From contig NZ_WUUL01000006.1 in NCBI RefSeq assembly GCF_009831235.1, positions 62,001 through 126,000 on the forward strand: a DNA stretch of 64,000 nucleotides. The letters are read 5' to 3'. The translations under genes and the position numbers were made by a program. The notes under the pieces were generated by a model. It searched no databases and was not told where the DNA came from. It was given only the letters and a program-made list of their open reading frames with translations. This document shows, piece after piece, positions 1 through 8,186 of this stretch. The stretch comes from Shimazuella alba (GTDB lineage Bacteria; Bacillota; Bacilli; Thermoactinomycetales; Thermoactinomycetaceae). Every line of letters begins with the position of its first letter. The first letter of the stretch is position 1.

Positions 1-546
1 GGGGTAAACATTCACGCTGACACCATCCACGCTACTGGGTTGCGCAAACATGTAGGCATGGTCTTTCAAAAACCAAATCCTTTTTATAAATCTATCTTTG
101 AAAATATTGCCTTTGCATTGCGGATTCATCAAACCCCAAAAAAAGATATCCCTGTTATCGTAGAAGATAGTTTGAAACGAGTTGGGCTGTGGGAGGAAGT
201 AAAAGATCGTTTGCACGAATCAGCCCTGCAACTATCAGGCGGGCAACAACAGCGGCTATGTATAGCTAGAACCATCGCGATGAATCCAAGTATTATTTTA
301 CTCGATGAACCTACGTCAGCCCTTGATCCGATCTCCACAGAGAAGATCGAGAAATTACTCCAAACACTAAAACAAGATTTTACCATCGTCATCGTAACAC
401 ACAACATGCACCAAGCTGCCCGCATCTCAGACTACACCGCATATTTCCATCTGGGAAATATGATTGAAATCGGTCATACAGAACAAATATTTACCACTCC
501 AGCACAGACAAAAACAGAAGATTATTTGAGTGGGAAATTTGGATGA
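1..546 (+). CDS. pstB: Phosphate ABC transporter ATP-binding protein PstB, first copy (5' truncated by window)
   Basis: This is the ATPase subunit that powers high-affinity phosphate import with PstSCA at the membrane. The frame is open from base 1, so the Walker A part lies outside the window. Visible are the Q-loop region ([10 protein letters not shown]), the signature [16 protein letters not shown], Walker [14 protein letters not shown] and the H-loop VTHNMHQA, ending LSGKFG as PstB proteins do. A second pstB follows in the same direction with a 16-base gap to its ATG, so they are almost certainly cotranscribed. B. subtilis also carries tandem pstBA/pstBB. Family assignment is certain; which copy dominates is not visible. 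Confidence 0.95.
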   Translation, partial: GVNIHADTIHATGLRKHVGMVFQKPNPFYKSIFENIAFALRIHQTPKKDIPVIVEDSLKRVGLWEEVKDRLHESALQLSGGQQQRLCIARTIAMNPSIILLDEPTSALDPISTEKIEKLLQTLKQDFTIVIVTHNMHQAARISDYTAYFHLGNMIEIGHTEQIFTTPAQTKTEDYLSGKFG

Positions 547-562
547 TGGGGAGGGAAAACCA

Positions 563-1318
563 ATGAGTCAAACGCTTACTGTAGATAAATTTCATGTATA
601 CTACGGGGAAAAACACGCCTTAGACAACATATCGATCAGCTTTCAACCAAAGACTGTAACTGCTTTGATCGGTCCATCAGGATGCGGAAAATCAACCTTA
701 TTGCGCAGTTTAAACCGTATGAATGACTTTATCCCCATGTTTCGTACAGAAGGATCTGTTCGCTTAGGGGAAGAAGAGATTTATGACTCGAAAATAGATG
801 TTGTAAACTTACGCAAACGAATGGGCATGGTGTTCCAACAACCTGTACCCTTCCCATTATCCATTTATGACAACATCGCTTATGGACCTCGTATTCATGG
901 AACAACACAGAAAAAGAAATTGGATCAGATTGTAGAGAAAACCTTGCAGCAAGCGCATTTATGGGAGGAAGTAAAAGACCGCCTGCACAAGTCTGCTCTG
1001 GGTCTATCTGGTGGACAACAACAACGCCTTGTCATCGCTCGTGTACTCGCCGTAGAACCAGAAATACTTCTGTTGGATGAACCTGCTTCCGCACTTGACC
1101 CCATCTCTACCGAACACATTGAACGATTGATTCTCTCTTTAAAAGAAGAGTATACGATTGTAGTAGTCACCCACAACATGCAGCAAGCCAAGCGTATTTC
1201 TGACCAAACCGCTTTCTTTTTACATGGGGAAATCGTAGAGAGAAACGAAACACAAACTTTGTTTCATTCTCCAATAGATCAACGAACAAACCATTACTTA
1301 TCCGGACAATTTGGATAA
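563..1318 (+). CDS. pstB: Phosphate ABC transporter ATP-binding protein PstB, second copy
   Basis: A full-length 251-residue PstB. It has Walker A GPSGCGKST, Q-loop GMVFQQPVPF, signature [16 protein letters not shown], Walker B ILLLDEPASALDP and H-loop VTHNMQQA. The start at 563 is chosen because GGGGAGGG lies just upstream; an in-frame ATG 33 bases earlier falls inside the preceding gene. It is the last gene of the visible pst cluster and is followed by a strong terminator at 1399. A 134-bp relic of the 3' part of this copy (not of the first) sits at 3220-3353 and marks an old duplication junction. Confidence 0.96.
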   Translation: MSQTLTVDKFHVYYGEKHALDNISISFQPKTVTALIGPSGCGKSTLLRSLNRMNDFIPMFRTEGSVRLGEEEIYDSKIDVVNLRKRMGMVFQQPVPFPLSIYDNIAYGPRIHGTTQKKKLDQIVEKTLQQAHLWEEVKDRLHKSALGLSGGQQQRLVIARVLAVEPEILLLDEPASALDPISTEHIERLILSLKEEYTIVVVTHNMQQAKRISDQTAFFLHGEIVERNETQTLFHSPIDQRTNHYLSGQFG

Positions 1319-1398
1319 TTTTTAGCAAAATATAGTATTTAAACCATTAATCAAAACCAACCATAAATACAGTTAGACACGAATGTATGCACCATCTT

Positions 1399-1444
1399 AG
1401 GTATGAGTTCAATTCGATTTCGAACTCATACCTTTCATTTTTCA
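1399..1444 (+). terminator. Rho-independent terminator of the pst operon
   Basis: A perfect 12-bp inverted repeat (AGGTATGAGTTC / GAACTCATACCT, arms 1399-1410 and 1422-1433) is followed by a T-rich tail. It lies 80 bases after pstB. The rest of 1319-1665 shows no gene. Confidence 0.9.
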
Positions 1445-1665
1445 TTTATATGTCTCTAACTCCCTGCTAACAAGCCAAGATAACTCCAAAACATTTTTCT
1501 CGCTAGATAATCCACCTCAAAAGTTTATGTATGACGGATGGATCATTCTTTATGTTTGAAGAAACAAAGTCCCCGAGATATATCAAGTGACTTATATCAT
1601 GTTAAAATAACCTCTAATATAATAAATATAAATAAAAGTGCTTATTTAATAGAGGTGGAAAAAGG

Positions 1666-2478
1666 ATGTCAAACAGAGATGAAGTGATGGATATAAGAAA
1701 AAGAGCCATTGAGCGAGCTATTCATTATATGCATCTTCATATATATGAATCACTCTCACTCTTTGATATAGCAGATGTATCTGCCTATAGTCCTTTTCAT
1801 TTTTCCAGAGTATTCAAAAAAATATTAGGTGTCTCCCCTCTTTATTATTTCTCAACATTGAAATTTCAAAAGGCAAAAGAACTTCTACTAAAGACTGACT
1901 TAACAATACAAGACATTTGTTTGGATATTGGACATCAAAGTTTAGGAACCTTCACAACCGCCTTTACTAGACGAGTAGGACTTTCTCCGTCTTCTTTTAG
2001 ATCATCTTTTATGCAACTTGAAGAAAATCTACAATTGATATGGGATATCCAAACTGATAAAAAGGACATTATTAAAGATTCTGATACAGTCATCAGTGGG
2101 ATTATCTCAGGCACAAAATCATTCCAAAAAGGGATTATTTTAATTGGTTTGTTTTCAAAAGTTGTCCCAGAAGGGATTCCAAAATATTTAAAATTAATGA
2201 GTCAACCTGGAAAATTTCAATTCACTGGAATTAAACCTGGAATCTACTATTTGAAGGCGATTGTAATCACAGAGAATCTAACACCAATGAATATATATTT
2301 GCCGCAAGATTTATTAGGAGCAAAGATAGAAAAACCAATTATTATAAATAAAGCATTCCCAAGACGAGAACGGATCGAAATGATATTGAAGGAAAGGAAA
2401 AACACAGACCGTACTGTCCTAGTTTCTTTACCATTATTAATTCAAAGATATTTGAAAGAGAAAATAAGAGCAATCTAG
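1666..2478 (+). CDS. AraC-family transcriptional regulator
   Basis: A 270-residue protein with an N-terminal AraC/XylS DNA-binding domain at about residues 10-115: two helix-turn-helix units, including SLFDIADVSAYSPFHFSRVFKK and the second-helix motif DICLDIGHQSLGTFTTAFTRRVG. The C-terminal half (about 120-270) is not a cupin and resembles the ligand-sensing part of regulators with an N-terminal HTH, though I cannot name its family. The start follows AGAGGTGG. A VOC-family protein begins 55 bases downstream on the same strand, so the regulator may control or be cotranscribed with a resistance-type enzyme. The ligand is unknown. Confidence 0.85.
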   Translation: MSNRDEVMDIRKRAIERAIHYMHLHIYESLSLFDIADVSAYSPFHFSRVFKKILGVSPLYYFSTLKFQKAKELLLKTDLTIQDICLDIGHQSLGTFTTAFTRRVGLSPSSFRSSFMQLEENLQLIWDIQTDKKDIIKDSDTVISGIISGTKSFQKGIILIGLFSKVVPEGIPKYLKLMSQPGKFQFTGIKPGIYYLKAIVITENLTPMNIYLPQDLLGAKIEKPIIINKAFPRRERIEMILKERKNTDRTVLVSLPLLIQRYLKEKIRAI

Positions 2479-2533
2479 AAGAAATATTGTCTACAATCAT
2501 TTGATAAATTTGAATTTGAAGGAGGAATGAAAA

Positions 2534-2911
2534 ATGATAGAATCTGAAATGAAACAAGGTCAATTGCTTGCGGTTAATTTATCCACAGAACAAACAGAGA
2601 AAATAATGGATTTCTATACTCAGGTAATTGGTTGGAGTTATAATGCTTTCAAAACAGAGGATATTTCAGGTTATACTATGAAATCAAAATCCGGACAGCC
2701 AGCAACTGTAATTAGCCATCTTAAAGGACAACATGCCAATATGCCACCATCTGTATGGATTCCATATTTTCAAGTAGATGATTTACAAAAAAGTCTAAAA
2801 ACCTGTGAAGAACTTAGTGGGAAAGTGCTAAAAAAACCAGAATCTTGTTGTGGGAGCTATGCAGTGATTGAAAATCCAACAGGTGCTATTTGTGCGCTTT
2901 ATCAAAAGTAA
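2534..2911 (+). CDS. VOC-superfamily (glyoxalase/bleomycin-resistance-like) protein
   Basis: A 125-residue protein with two beta-alpha-beta-beta-beta modules typical of the vicinal oxygen chelate fold: an N-terminal module ending near ATVISHL, and a second starting at VWIPYFQVDDLQKSLKTCEE and ending with NPTGAICALYQ. Length and layout fit small single-domain VOC proteins that bind or modify toxic small molecules. The start is set by GGAGGA ten bases upstream. It follows the AraC-type regulator and is probably in its transcription unit. No substrate can be inferred. Confidence 0.82.
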   Translation: MIESEMKQGQLLAVNLSTEQTEKIMDFYTQVIGWSYNAFKTEDISGYTMKSKSGQPATVISHLKGQHANMPPSVWIPYFQVDDLQKSLKTCEELSGKVLKKPESCCGSYAVIENPTGAICALYQK

Positions 2912-2921
2912 AAAAAGAGAA

Positions 2922-2961
2922 TCTCGAAACGTCCATTACAACTGGACGTTTTGAGACTTTA
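2922..2961 (+). terminator. Terminator after VOC gene
   Basis: A 14-bp inverted repeat with one mismatch (arms 2922-2935 and 2943-2956) lies directly after the VOC stop codon. The T-run is weak. Confidence 0.6.
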
Positions 2962-3002
2962 TGATATGATATAAAATCAAACTCAGATAGATATTAAGAA
3001 TT

Positions 3003-3219
3003 CTTAAATATCGTTAAATTCCAATGGAATACGAACCGTAAAAACGCCCCCTTTCCCAACTGCACTTTCCACTTCTATTTCACCATGCTGTAATTCTACA
3101 AAATGCTTGACGCTAGTTAATCCAAGTCCTGTTTCCTCAGAGTTACGGATTCGAGCTTTTTCGACTGGATAAAATGTTTAAATATATGTGGTTGATTTCT
3201 TTCAAGAATTCCGATTCCT
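3003..3219 (-). pseudogene. Relic of the phoR 3' end
   Basis: On the minus strand this stretch matches the last about 210 bases of the intact phoR at 5694-6764 almost base for base (shared runs such as TCCACTTCTATTTC, CATGCTGTAATTCTAC and CAAGTCCTGTT). It carries indels and stops that break the ATPase-domain frame. It is 5'-truncated and joined directly at about 3220 to a pstB fragment on the other strand. Such a join is what a tandem duplication with breakpoints inside the two genes leaves behind. Confidence 0.85.
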
Positions 3220-3353
3220 GCTGACCCCGTCTCTACAGAACATATTGAACAATTAATCCGCTCTTTAAAGAAAGAGTATACGATTGTCTTGTAGCCCATA
3301 ATATGCAGCAAGCAAAACATAATTCTGACCAAATAGCTTTTTTTACATAGGGA
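3220..3353 (+). pseudogene. Relic of the pstB (second copy) 3' part
   Basis: The plus strand here matches bases about 1096-1230 of the second pstB copy: CTGACCCCGTCTCTACAGAA, then TTAAAGAAAGAGTATACGATTGT, then ATGCAGCAAGCAAAACATA. It covers the region after Walker B through the H-loop. It is frameshifted and truncated on both sides. Its left edge meets the phoR relic within a shared CCTG/CTGA. Confidence 0.85.
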
Positions 3354-3382
3354 GGAAGTGGGAAACTTCTTACGCAAGTATG

Positions 3383-3772
3383 TTAATAACATATATCATC
3401 TTCTGTTGAATAGCATTCCAGTACTACTGATTTATCTCCGTACGTTTTTTCAGCATGATTTTCACCCCACCCACAAAACTGATCCAAAATGTTTTTTAAA
3501 CCCCAGCCATACTCACTCAGCTCATACTCTACTTTTGGCGGGATTTGGTTATATGTGATTCGTATGATAATTCCCGCACTTTCTAGTTCTCTTAGCTGTT
3601 TGGTCAACATTTTCTGTGTAATATTAGGTATTAATCTTCGTAATTCATTGGTTCGTTTTTTCCCTGTCATGAGATGATAAAGAATAACACTCTTCCACTT
3701 CCCGCCAATTACATCTAAGGTTACCTCCACTCCATTTTGATATCGTGGTGGTGTTTCTCCTTTGACAATCAT
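3383..3772 (-). CDS. HxlR-family winged-helix regulator
   Basis: A 129-residue HxlR/DUF24-type repressor. After VTLDVIGGKWKSVILYHLM come the wing and recognition elements (TNELRRLIPNITQKMLTKQLRELESAGI, PPKVEYELSEYG), the standard family core. The start at 3772 follows AAGGGGGCGAGAAA; an upstream in-frame extension of 47 residues has no ribosome site. It is divergent from an NAD(P)H oxidoreductase gene at 4020, the arrangement seen for B. subtilis ydeP/ydeQ. I therefore infer that it represses that gene and senses electrophiles or quinones. C123 near the C-terminus is the only conspicuous cysteine. Confidence 0.88.
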   Translation of the reverse strand: MIVKGETPPRYQNGVEVTLDVIGGKWKSVILYHLMTGKKRTNELRRLIPNITQKMLTKQLRELESAGIIIRITYNQIPPKVEYELSEYGWGLKNILDQFCGWGENHAEKTYGDKSVVLECYSTEDDICY

Positions 3773-4019
3773 TTTCTCGCCCCCTTCACACGAAATCATC
3801 AAAAACATAGCATTTCCAGAGCTAAGGATATTTTTAATCCCTACCATTTTTATAGATTTTTTAGGATCATCTGTGTTCCTATGGCACTTTGAAGTGCGTA
3901 CTTCACTTATCATTATATAGCATTCATAATAACCATGTATTCAACTCATAGCATCAAAAATCTATTATTCGTTTGAATTAATCTCTAAACAAAAAATAAT
4001 CACAAGCAGGTGACGTTAA

Positions 4020-4595
4020 TTGAAAGTTTTAACTGTTGTAAGCCATCCCAGAACACAATCTCTTACATTTTCAGCTACAAACCGCTTTGTACAAGGCCTA
4101 ATCGAAGCGGGGCATGAAACAGAGATTCTAGACCTGCATCGGATTGGTTTTAATCCTGTGCTTTGGGAAGAGGATGAACCTGATTGGTCAGGTAAATCAA
4201 AACTTTACTCTCCCGAAGTTGAGCAGGAAATCGAACGGATGAAGCAATTTGATGCATTGGCATACGTCTTTCCACTTTGGTGGTTTAGTATGCCTGCTAT
4301 GCTAAAAGGCTACATTGATCGCGTATGGAACCAAGGATTTGCTTATGGCTCAAGCAGACTCCATCATCAACATGTATTGTGGTTCATTTTGGCTGCTGCT
4401 TCTCGTGAACATCTTGAAAAGCGGGAATATGACAAGATGATCGCTCATCACCTCAATGTTGGTTTATCAAGCTATGTTGGCATTTCAAATTCACAAGTTG
4501 AATATTTGTATGATACTTTAAATGGAGACCCACAACATATAGAAAAATTATTGGATAAAGCTTATCAACTGGGATTGAACTATGCAAAAACGTAA
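4020..4595 (+). CDS. NAD(P)H oxidoreductase, flavodoxin-like fold (MdaB/KefF/YdeQ type)
   Basis: A 191-residue quinone-reductase-like flavoprotein. The N-terminus KVLTVVSHPRTQSLTFSATN is the FMN phosphate-binding loop, and FPLWWFSMPAMLKGYIDRVW is the family's flavin-binding hallmark. It uses a TTG start preceded by CAGGTGAC. It is divergently transcribed from the HxlR regulator, suggesting inducible detoxification of quinones or electrophiles by two-electron reduction in the cytoplasm. A hairpin terminator follows at 4678. Confidence 0.9.
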   Translation: MKVLTVVSHPRTQSLTFSATNRFVQGLIEAGHETEILDLHRIGFNPVLWEEDEPDWSGKSKLYSPEVEQEIERMKQFDALAYVFPLWWFSMPAMLKGYIDRVWNQGFAYGSSRLHHQHVLWFILAAASREHLEKREYDKMIAHHLNVGLSSYVGISNSQVEYLYDTLNGDPQHIEKLLDKAYQLGLNYAKT

Positions 4596-4677
4596 AGTGG
4601 AAGGTGAATATTTTTGCCGTGTTAACCTGCTTCGTTAGATTCTCCTCGTCGATTGAACATAAATTAACCCCAAAAAC

Positions 4678-4724
4678 AAAGACTATTTATATCCTTGACT
4701 GGATAGAAAGATAGTCTTTTTTGT
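4678..4724 (+). terminator. Terminator after the oxidoreductase gene
   Basis: The stem AAAGACTAT / ATAGTCTTT (4678-4686 and 4711-4719) is followed by TTTTT. Confidence 0.8.
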
Positions 4725-4818
4725 AATAGTGACCCTTAGTCGTGAAATTCGTTATTTTACAACGAAACTAGAATAGACTTATACTCTTTCTATAAACTCA
4801 TCTACAAGGAGTGTTTTC

Positions 4819-5218
4819 ATGTCTAACAAAAAAATAATTTACTTTCTCTGTACCGGGAACTCTTGCCGCAGTCAAATCGCAGAGGGATTTGGAAAGAAGT
4901 ATCCGGAAGATCAATTTGAAGTATTCAGTGCAGGAATGGAAGGACACGGATTAAACCCCAAAGCTGTGAAAGTAATGGCTGAAAAAGGCATCGATATTTC
5001 CAATCATTCTTCTGATGTGATCGATCCTGAGATTTTAAATAAGGCTGATTATGTGATTACACTCTGTCGAGATGCCAATGATAATGGTCCGATAACTCCA
5101 TCCCTTATACAACGAGAACATTGGGGATTTGATGATCCGCTAAGGCAAAAGGTACGGAAGATGAGATTTGGTTATTTTCCAGCAAGTACGAGATAAGATC
5201 GAAACACGTATTCAATAG
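4819..5218 (+). pseudogene. arsC: Broken thioredoxin-coupled arsenate reductase
   Basis: The first about 100 residues match the ArsC of the B. subtilis/pI258 type: P-loop [12 protein letters not shown] with both cysteines, then the conserved region ending REHWGFDDP. The frame then breaks twice. One base is missing just after GATGATCC (about 5138), and another is missing in the T-run of TTATTTTCC (about 5177). Restoring both gives a normal C-terminus ([14 protein letters not shown], then [12 protein letters not shown]) ending at 5218, with 133 residues. The loop that normally holds the third redox cysteine reads [10 protein letters not shown] instead of an LCGDAADKCP-type sequence, so that cysteine is absent. 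No arsB/arsR partner is adjacent. It is dead or degenerating. Confidence 0.85.
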
Positions 5219-5287
5219 TTTGCAAAAACGAAGACTTAATACGAACTAAATTTACTCAAAAAAAGGAAATATTGACATAAAGAAATA

Positions 5288-5605
5288 TTAACTCCTTGGG
5301 ATAATAATGACGAAAACTCCTACTAGACAAATAGCAGCACCAATCCAATCATATAAATCAGGAGTTTTCTTATCGATTCCCCAACTCCATAGAATAGAAA
5401 GCACAATGAATACACCACCATAAGCTGCATAAACACGACCAAACGAAGGAAAGGATGGAAAGCTGGCGATGATGCCATAAACAAAAAGAGAAAGTCCACC
5501 TAAAAACCCGTAGAACCAAGGTTTCCCTTCTCTTAACCAGATCCAAATGAGATATCCTCCCCCGATCTCTGTTAATCCAGCGAGTAAAAACCATATGAGT
5601 ACCAT
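5288..5605 (-). CDS. UPF0060 / YnfA-family small membrane protein
   Basis: A 105-residue protein with four predicted transmembrane helices. Hallmarks are [39 protein letters not shown] and a C-terminal [18 protein letters not shown]. YnfA proteins are SMR-like drug/metabolite exporters whose natural role is unclear. The start at 5605 (M-V-L-I-W-F) is preceded by GAAAGAGGT; an ATG 24 bases upstream is less likely. It is convergent with the broken arsC and downstream of phoR. Confidence 0.88.
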   Translation of the reverse strand: MVLIWFLLAGLTEIGGGYLIWIWLREGKPWFYGFLGGLSLFVYGIIASFPSFPSFGRVYAAYGGVFIVLSILWSWGIDKKTPDLYDWIGAAICLVGVFVIIIPRS

Positions 5606-5693
5606 ATAACCTCTTTCCCTTCTATACATTTAACCCAGTAATAGTTTTGTATAATTTAAAAAAATAAACCTAAGCATTATATCAGCTCAGGCT

Positions 5694-6764
5694 TTATACC
5701 TCACTATATTCCAGTGGAAATCGTACTGTAAAGACACTACCTTTACCAACTGTACTCTCCACTTCTATTTCGCCATGCTGTAATTCTACCAGATGCTTGA
5801 CAATAGCCAATCCAAGTCCTGTTCCCCCAGAGTTACGGGATCGAGCTTTGTCGACACGGTAAAAACGTTCAAATATCCTCGGTTGATCCTTTTCCGGAAT
5901 ACCAATTCCTGTATCCATCACTTGTACGATCCAATATGGATCATCTTGTTTGACTTTTACTGTTACTTTCCCCCCTATGGGGGTATAATTCATCGCATTG
6001 GCTAGTAGGTTCATCAATATTTGCCTTACACAGTCCGTATCCATTTTCACCATCAATGGGGCTACATCGGTCAGCAATCGTAAATTTTTAGCTTGCATTT
6101 GTTCAATCAATGTTTCCACTACATCATGAACTACCATTTGCACAGAAACGATGTCCATTTTAATTGGAACTTGTTTGGACTCAATCTTGGATAAATCCAA
6201 TAAATCTGCAACAAGGCGTTGTAAACGTAATCCTTCTTTGTAAATGATTTGCAAAAATTCTTTGCAGGTGTCGGGGTCTGTCCGTGCACCATCCAGTAAT
6301 GTTTCTGTAAAACCAACGATAGAAGTAAGCGGTGTTTTTAATTCATGTGAAACATTAGCCACAAAATCTTTTCGCAACTCTTCTAAATGACGAAAAGCGG
6401 TTAAATCACGAAAAACAACAACTAGTCCAGATTGCTGATCATTTTCTTGTATGGGAGTAAGATTTGCTTCGACAATTCTTTCTTGGGGATAAAACAGCGG
6501 CATTTCCAACCGTACCGGTCTGTTTGTCTCCATAGATTCGAGCAGAAGCGGACTCAAATTATAGGCAGATAAATAAACATCATAATGTTGTCCGAGCATT
6601 TGGTCTACTGGTAAACCAAACATACTACCGAAAGCATGATTCACTACTTTGATCAATCCATCCCGATCTACCATCATTAAACCCGTTTCTAAAGATTCAA
6701 TGACACTATTCATCCGATTGGTGCTCTCTTGCAAAGCACTCAACTTCTCATATAATGTCTCCAA
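5694..6764 (-). CDS. phoR: PhoR-type sensor histidine kinase lacking the membrane sensor half
   Basis: The 356-residue protein begins with a short coiled linker, then PAS (about 25-125), HisKA with NVSHELKTPLTS, and HATPase with N-box NLLANAMNYTP, G1 DTGIGIPEKDQPRIFERF and G2 GGTGLGLAIVK. The family is PhoR of the PhoPR phosphate-starvation system; phoP lies upstream on the same strand. PhoR proteins are normally about 580 residues, with two transmembrane helices, an extracytoplasmic domain and HAMP; all of that is missing. I chose the TTG at 6764 because AAGGGGGTGAG precedes it with 3-5 bases spacing. Between this start and phoP lies a foreign 77-codon gene, so the 5' part of phoR was probably lost there. 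If expressed, the kinase would be soluble. Confidence 0.85.
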   Translation of the reverse strand: METLYEKLSALQESTNRMNSVIESLETGLMMVDRDGLIKVVNHAFGSMFGLPVDQMLGQHYDVYLSAYNLSPLLLESMETNRPVRLEMPLFYPQERIVEANLTPIQENDQQSGLVVVFRDLTAFRHLEELRKDFVANVSHELKTPLTSIVGFTETLLDGARTDPDTCKEFLQIIYKEGLRLQRLVADLLDLSKIESKQVPIKMDIVSVQMVVHDVVETLIEQMQAKNLRLLTDVAPLMVKMDTDCVRQILMNLLANAMNYTPIGGKVTVKVKQDDPYWIVQVMDTGIGIPEKDQPRIFERFYRVDKARSRNSGGTGLGLAIVKHLVELQHGEIEVESTVGKGSVFTVRFPLEYSEV

Positions 6765-6984
6765 AACACTCACCCCCTTGTAGGCTAATATCATTTATAG
6801 ACAGCCTGAGCTAACATAAGAGCTGGGTTCGCTTCACGCGGATTTTAGACATTTATTCCCATTAAACCTTCGTTTCTTATCGTCTTTAATTTAGGTTATT
6901 GATCCACACTCTAAACTACGTTATCGTTAAATTAGAAAATCGCTCCTATCCGGTTGAGCGATCCGAACTCGAGAAAGAAGTAGA

Positions 6985-7218
6985 ATGAGCAGCGCGAACG
7001 AATTCCCTACTGACAACCCTGAAATGACCACTTCAAACGGAACGAAGTGCTGGTCAGAAGTAATTCAGGGGGATCTCGTGCACTACTACGAACACCCTGA
7101 TGGTCGTAGGCTCAAGGCACTGATTGATCTTAATATTCGATGTGTTCGACATGTTATCGATCTTCGGAGTAATGAGCCAACAACAGTAACCGACTGGTAC
7201 GAATTCTTCCATGGGTGA
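6985..7218 (+). CDS. Hypothetical orphan protein (77 aa)
   Basis: I do not recognise this family. The product is small and soluble, with an acidic, Asn/Thr-rich start and a core rich in aromatic and charged residues (SEVIQGDLVHYYEHPDGRR, HVIDLRSNEPTTVTDWYEFF). The residue mix looks like a folded beta domain, so I believe it is coding. It is antisense to the phoPR operon, and its composition is nearer balanced GC than the neighbours. Its ribosome binding site is weak (AGAAAGAAG). It is one of several such single genes in this window. Confidence 0.55.
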   Translation: MSSANEFPTDNPEMTTSNGTKCWSEVIQGDLVHYYEHPDGRRLKALIDLNIRCVRHVIDLRSNEPTTVTDWYEFFHG

Positions 7219-7257
7219 TCCTTCTGTTCTAAGGTTCATGGACCATTTGCGAATTTC

Positions 7258-7284
7258 GTAGGTGGTCCGCCTACTTTTATTTTT
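7258..7284 (+). terminator. Terminator of the orphan gene in the phoPR gap
   Basis: GTAGG (7258-7262) pairs with CCTAC (7270-7274), followed by TTTTATTTTT. A competing GGACCA/TGGTCC pairing overlaps it. Confidence 0.65.
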
Positions 7285-7331
7285 CATCGTCAATTGTCTC
7301 AGGACGTCTTTGACAATCTTTATTTTCTCGT

Positions 7332-8048
7332 TTATTTCTCTTCTTTACTCTCCAACTTGTAACCAACTCCACGAACCGTTTTGATGTAGAGCGGCTTCTT
7401 AGAATCTGGTTCGATTTTATCTCGTAGATGACTGACATGAACATCTACAATACGCGAATCCCCAACAAAATCATAATTCCATACAGCATTGAGCAATTGA
7501 TCTCGCGATAACACTTTCCCACGGTGGTTTGCGAGGTACATGAGCAATTCAAATTCTTTAGGGGTCAGGTCGATCAGTTCTCCATTTCGAGATACTTCGT
7601 ACCCATCCGTATCAATGAGAATATCGCCAATTTGGATGCTTTTATCAACCGATTTCTCTTCCTCATCACTTCTCCTGATAGCTTCCATCCGGCGAAATAT
7701 CGCTTTTACACGGGCAGTCAATTCTCTGATACTAAATGGTTTCGTCATATAGTCATCCGCACCCAGTTCAAGTCCAAGTACTTTGTTAAATTCATCAGAT
7801 TTTGCAGTCAACATCAAAATAGGGATATGTTCCTTTTCTGTGCGAATGCGACGACAAACTTCCAATCCATCAATTCGTGGAAGCATTAAATCCAGCACGA
7901 TCAGATCAGGCATTTCCACTTTTATTTTTTGTAATGCGATGTCTCCATCTAATGCACTATCCACTATAAAACCTTCTTTTGTAAGGTTAAATTCAATCAA
8001 TTTTACAATGGAAGGTTCATCTTCTACTACTAAGATTTTCTTTGCCAT
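7332..8048 (-). CDS. phoP: Response regulator PhoP (OmpR family)
   Basis: A 238-residue regulator. The receiver domain has the acidic pair VVEDE, phospho-acceptor LIVLDLMLPRIDG, LTAK and K of MTKPFS. The C-terminal winged helix ends DSRIVDVHVSHLRDKIE..IKTVRGVGYKLE. In B. subtilis PhoP, phosphorylated by PhoR, activates pst, phoA and teichuronic acid genes on phosphate limitation; the pst genes lie 6 kb away here. The start at 8048 (MAKKILVVEDE) follows AGGAG nine bases upstream; a TTG directly abutting AGGAG is rejected. The operon with phoR is interrupted by a foreign gene. Confidence 0.95.
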   Translation of the reverse strand: MAKKILVVEDEPSIVKLIEFNLTKEGFIVDSALDGDIALQKIKVEMPDLIVLDLMLPRIDGLEVCRRIRTEKEHIPILMLTAKSDEFNKVLGLELGADDYMTKPFSIRELTARVKAIFRRMEAIRRSDEEEKSVDKSIQIGDILIDTDGYEVSRNGELIDLTPKEFELLMYLANHRGKVLSRDQLLNAVWNYDFVGDSRIVDVHVSHLRDKIEPDSKKPLYIKTVRGVGYKLESKEEK

Positions 8049-8186
8049 CTTTTTCAACTCCTACATTCGTGCTCTATCCCTAATCTTAAGAGAAAACATA
8101 CGAAAAGGAAAGGTTACGAGCACCTCCAGAAATAGTACTTTTTGGAGTTCACTCTTTTAACCTTCCCTTATCGAAAAACAAATATA

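Larger units (their letters stand above)
6939..7284 (+). other. Orphan cassette between phoP and truncated phoR
   Basis: This interval holds a lone plus-strand gene (6985-7218) bounded by inverted repeats. ATCGCTC/GAGCGAT lies upstream (6939-6945 and 6956-6962). Downstream, GGACCA...TGGTCC overlaps GTAGG tggtccg CCTAC plus TTTTATTTTT. It stands in the place where the membrane-sensor part of phoR should be. Confidence 0.5.

Noticed and set aside
7524-8160. Several plus-strand frames over phoP
   Set aside because: They are shadows of phoP, whose receiver and winged-helix motifs are complete.
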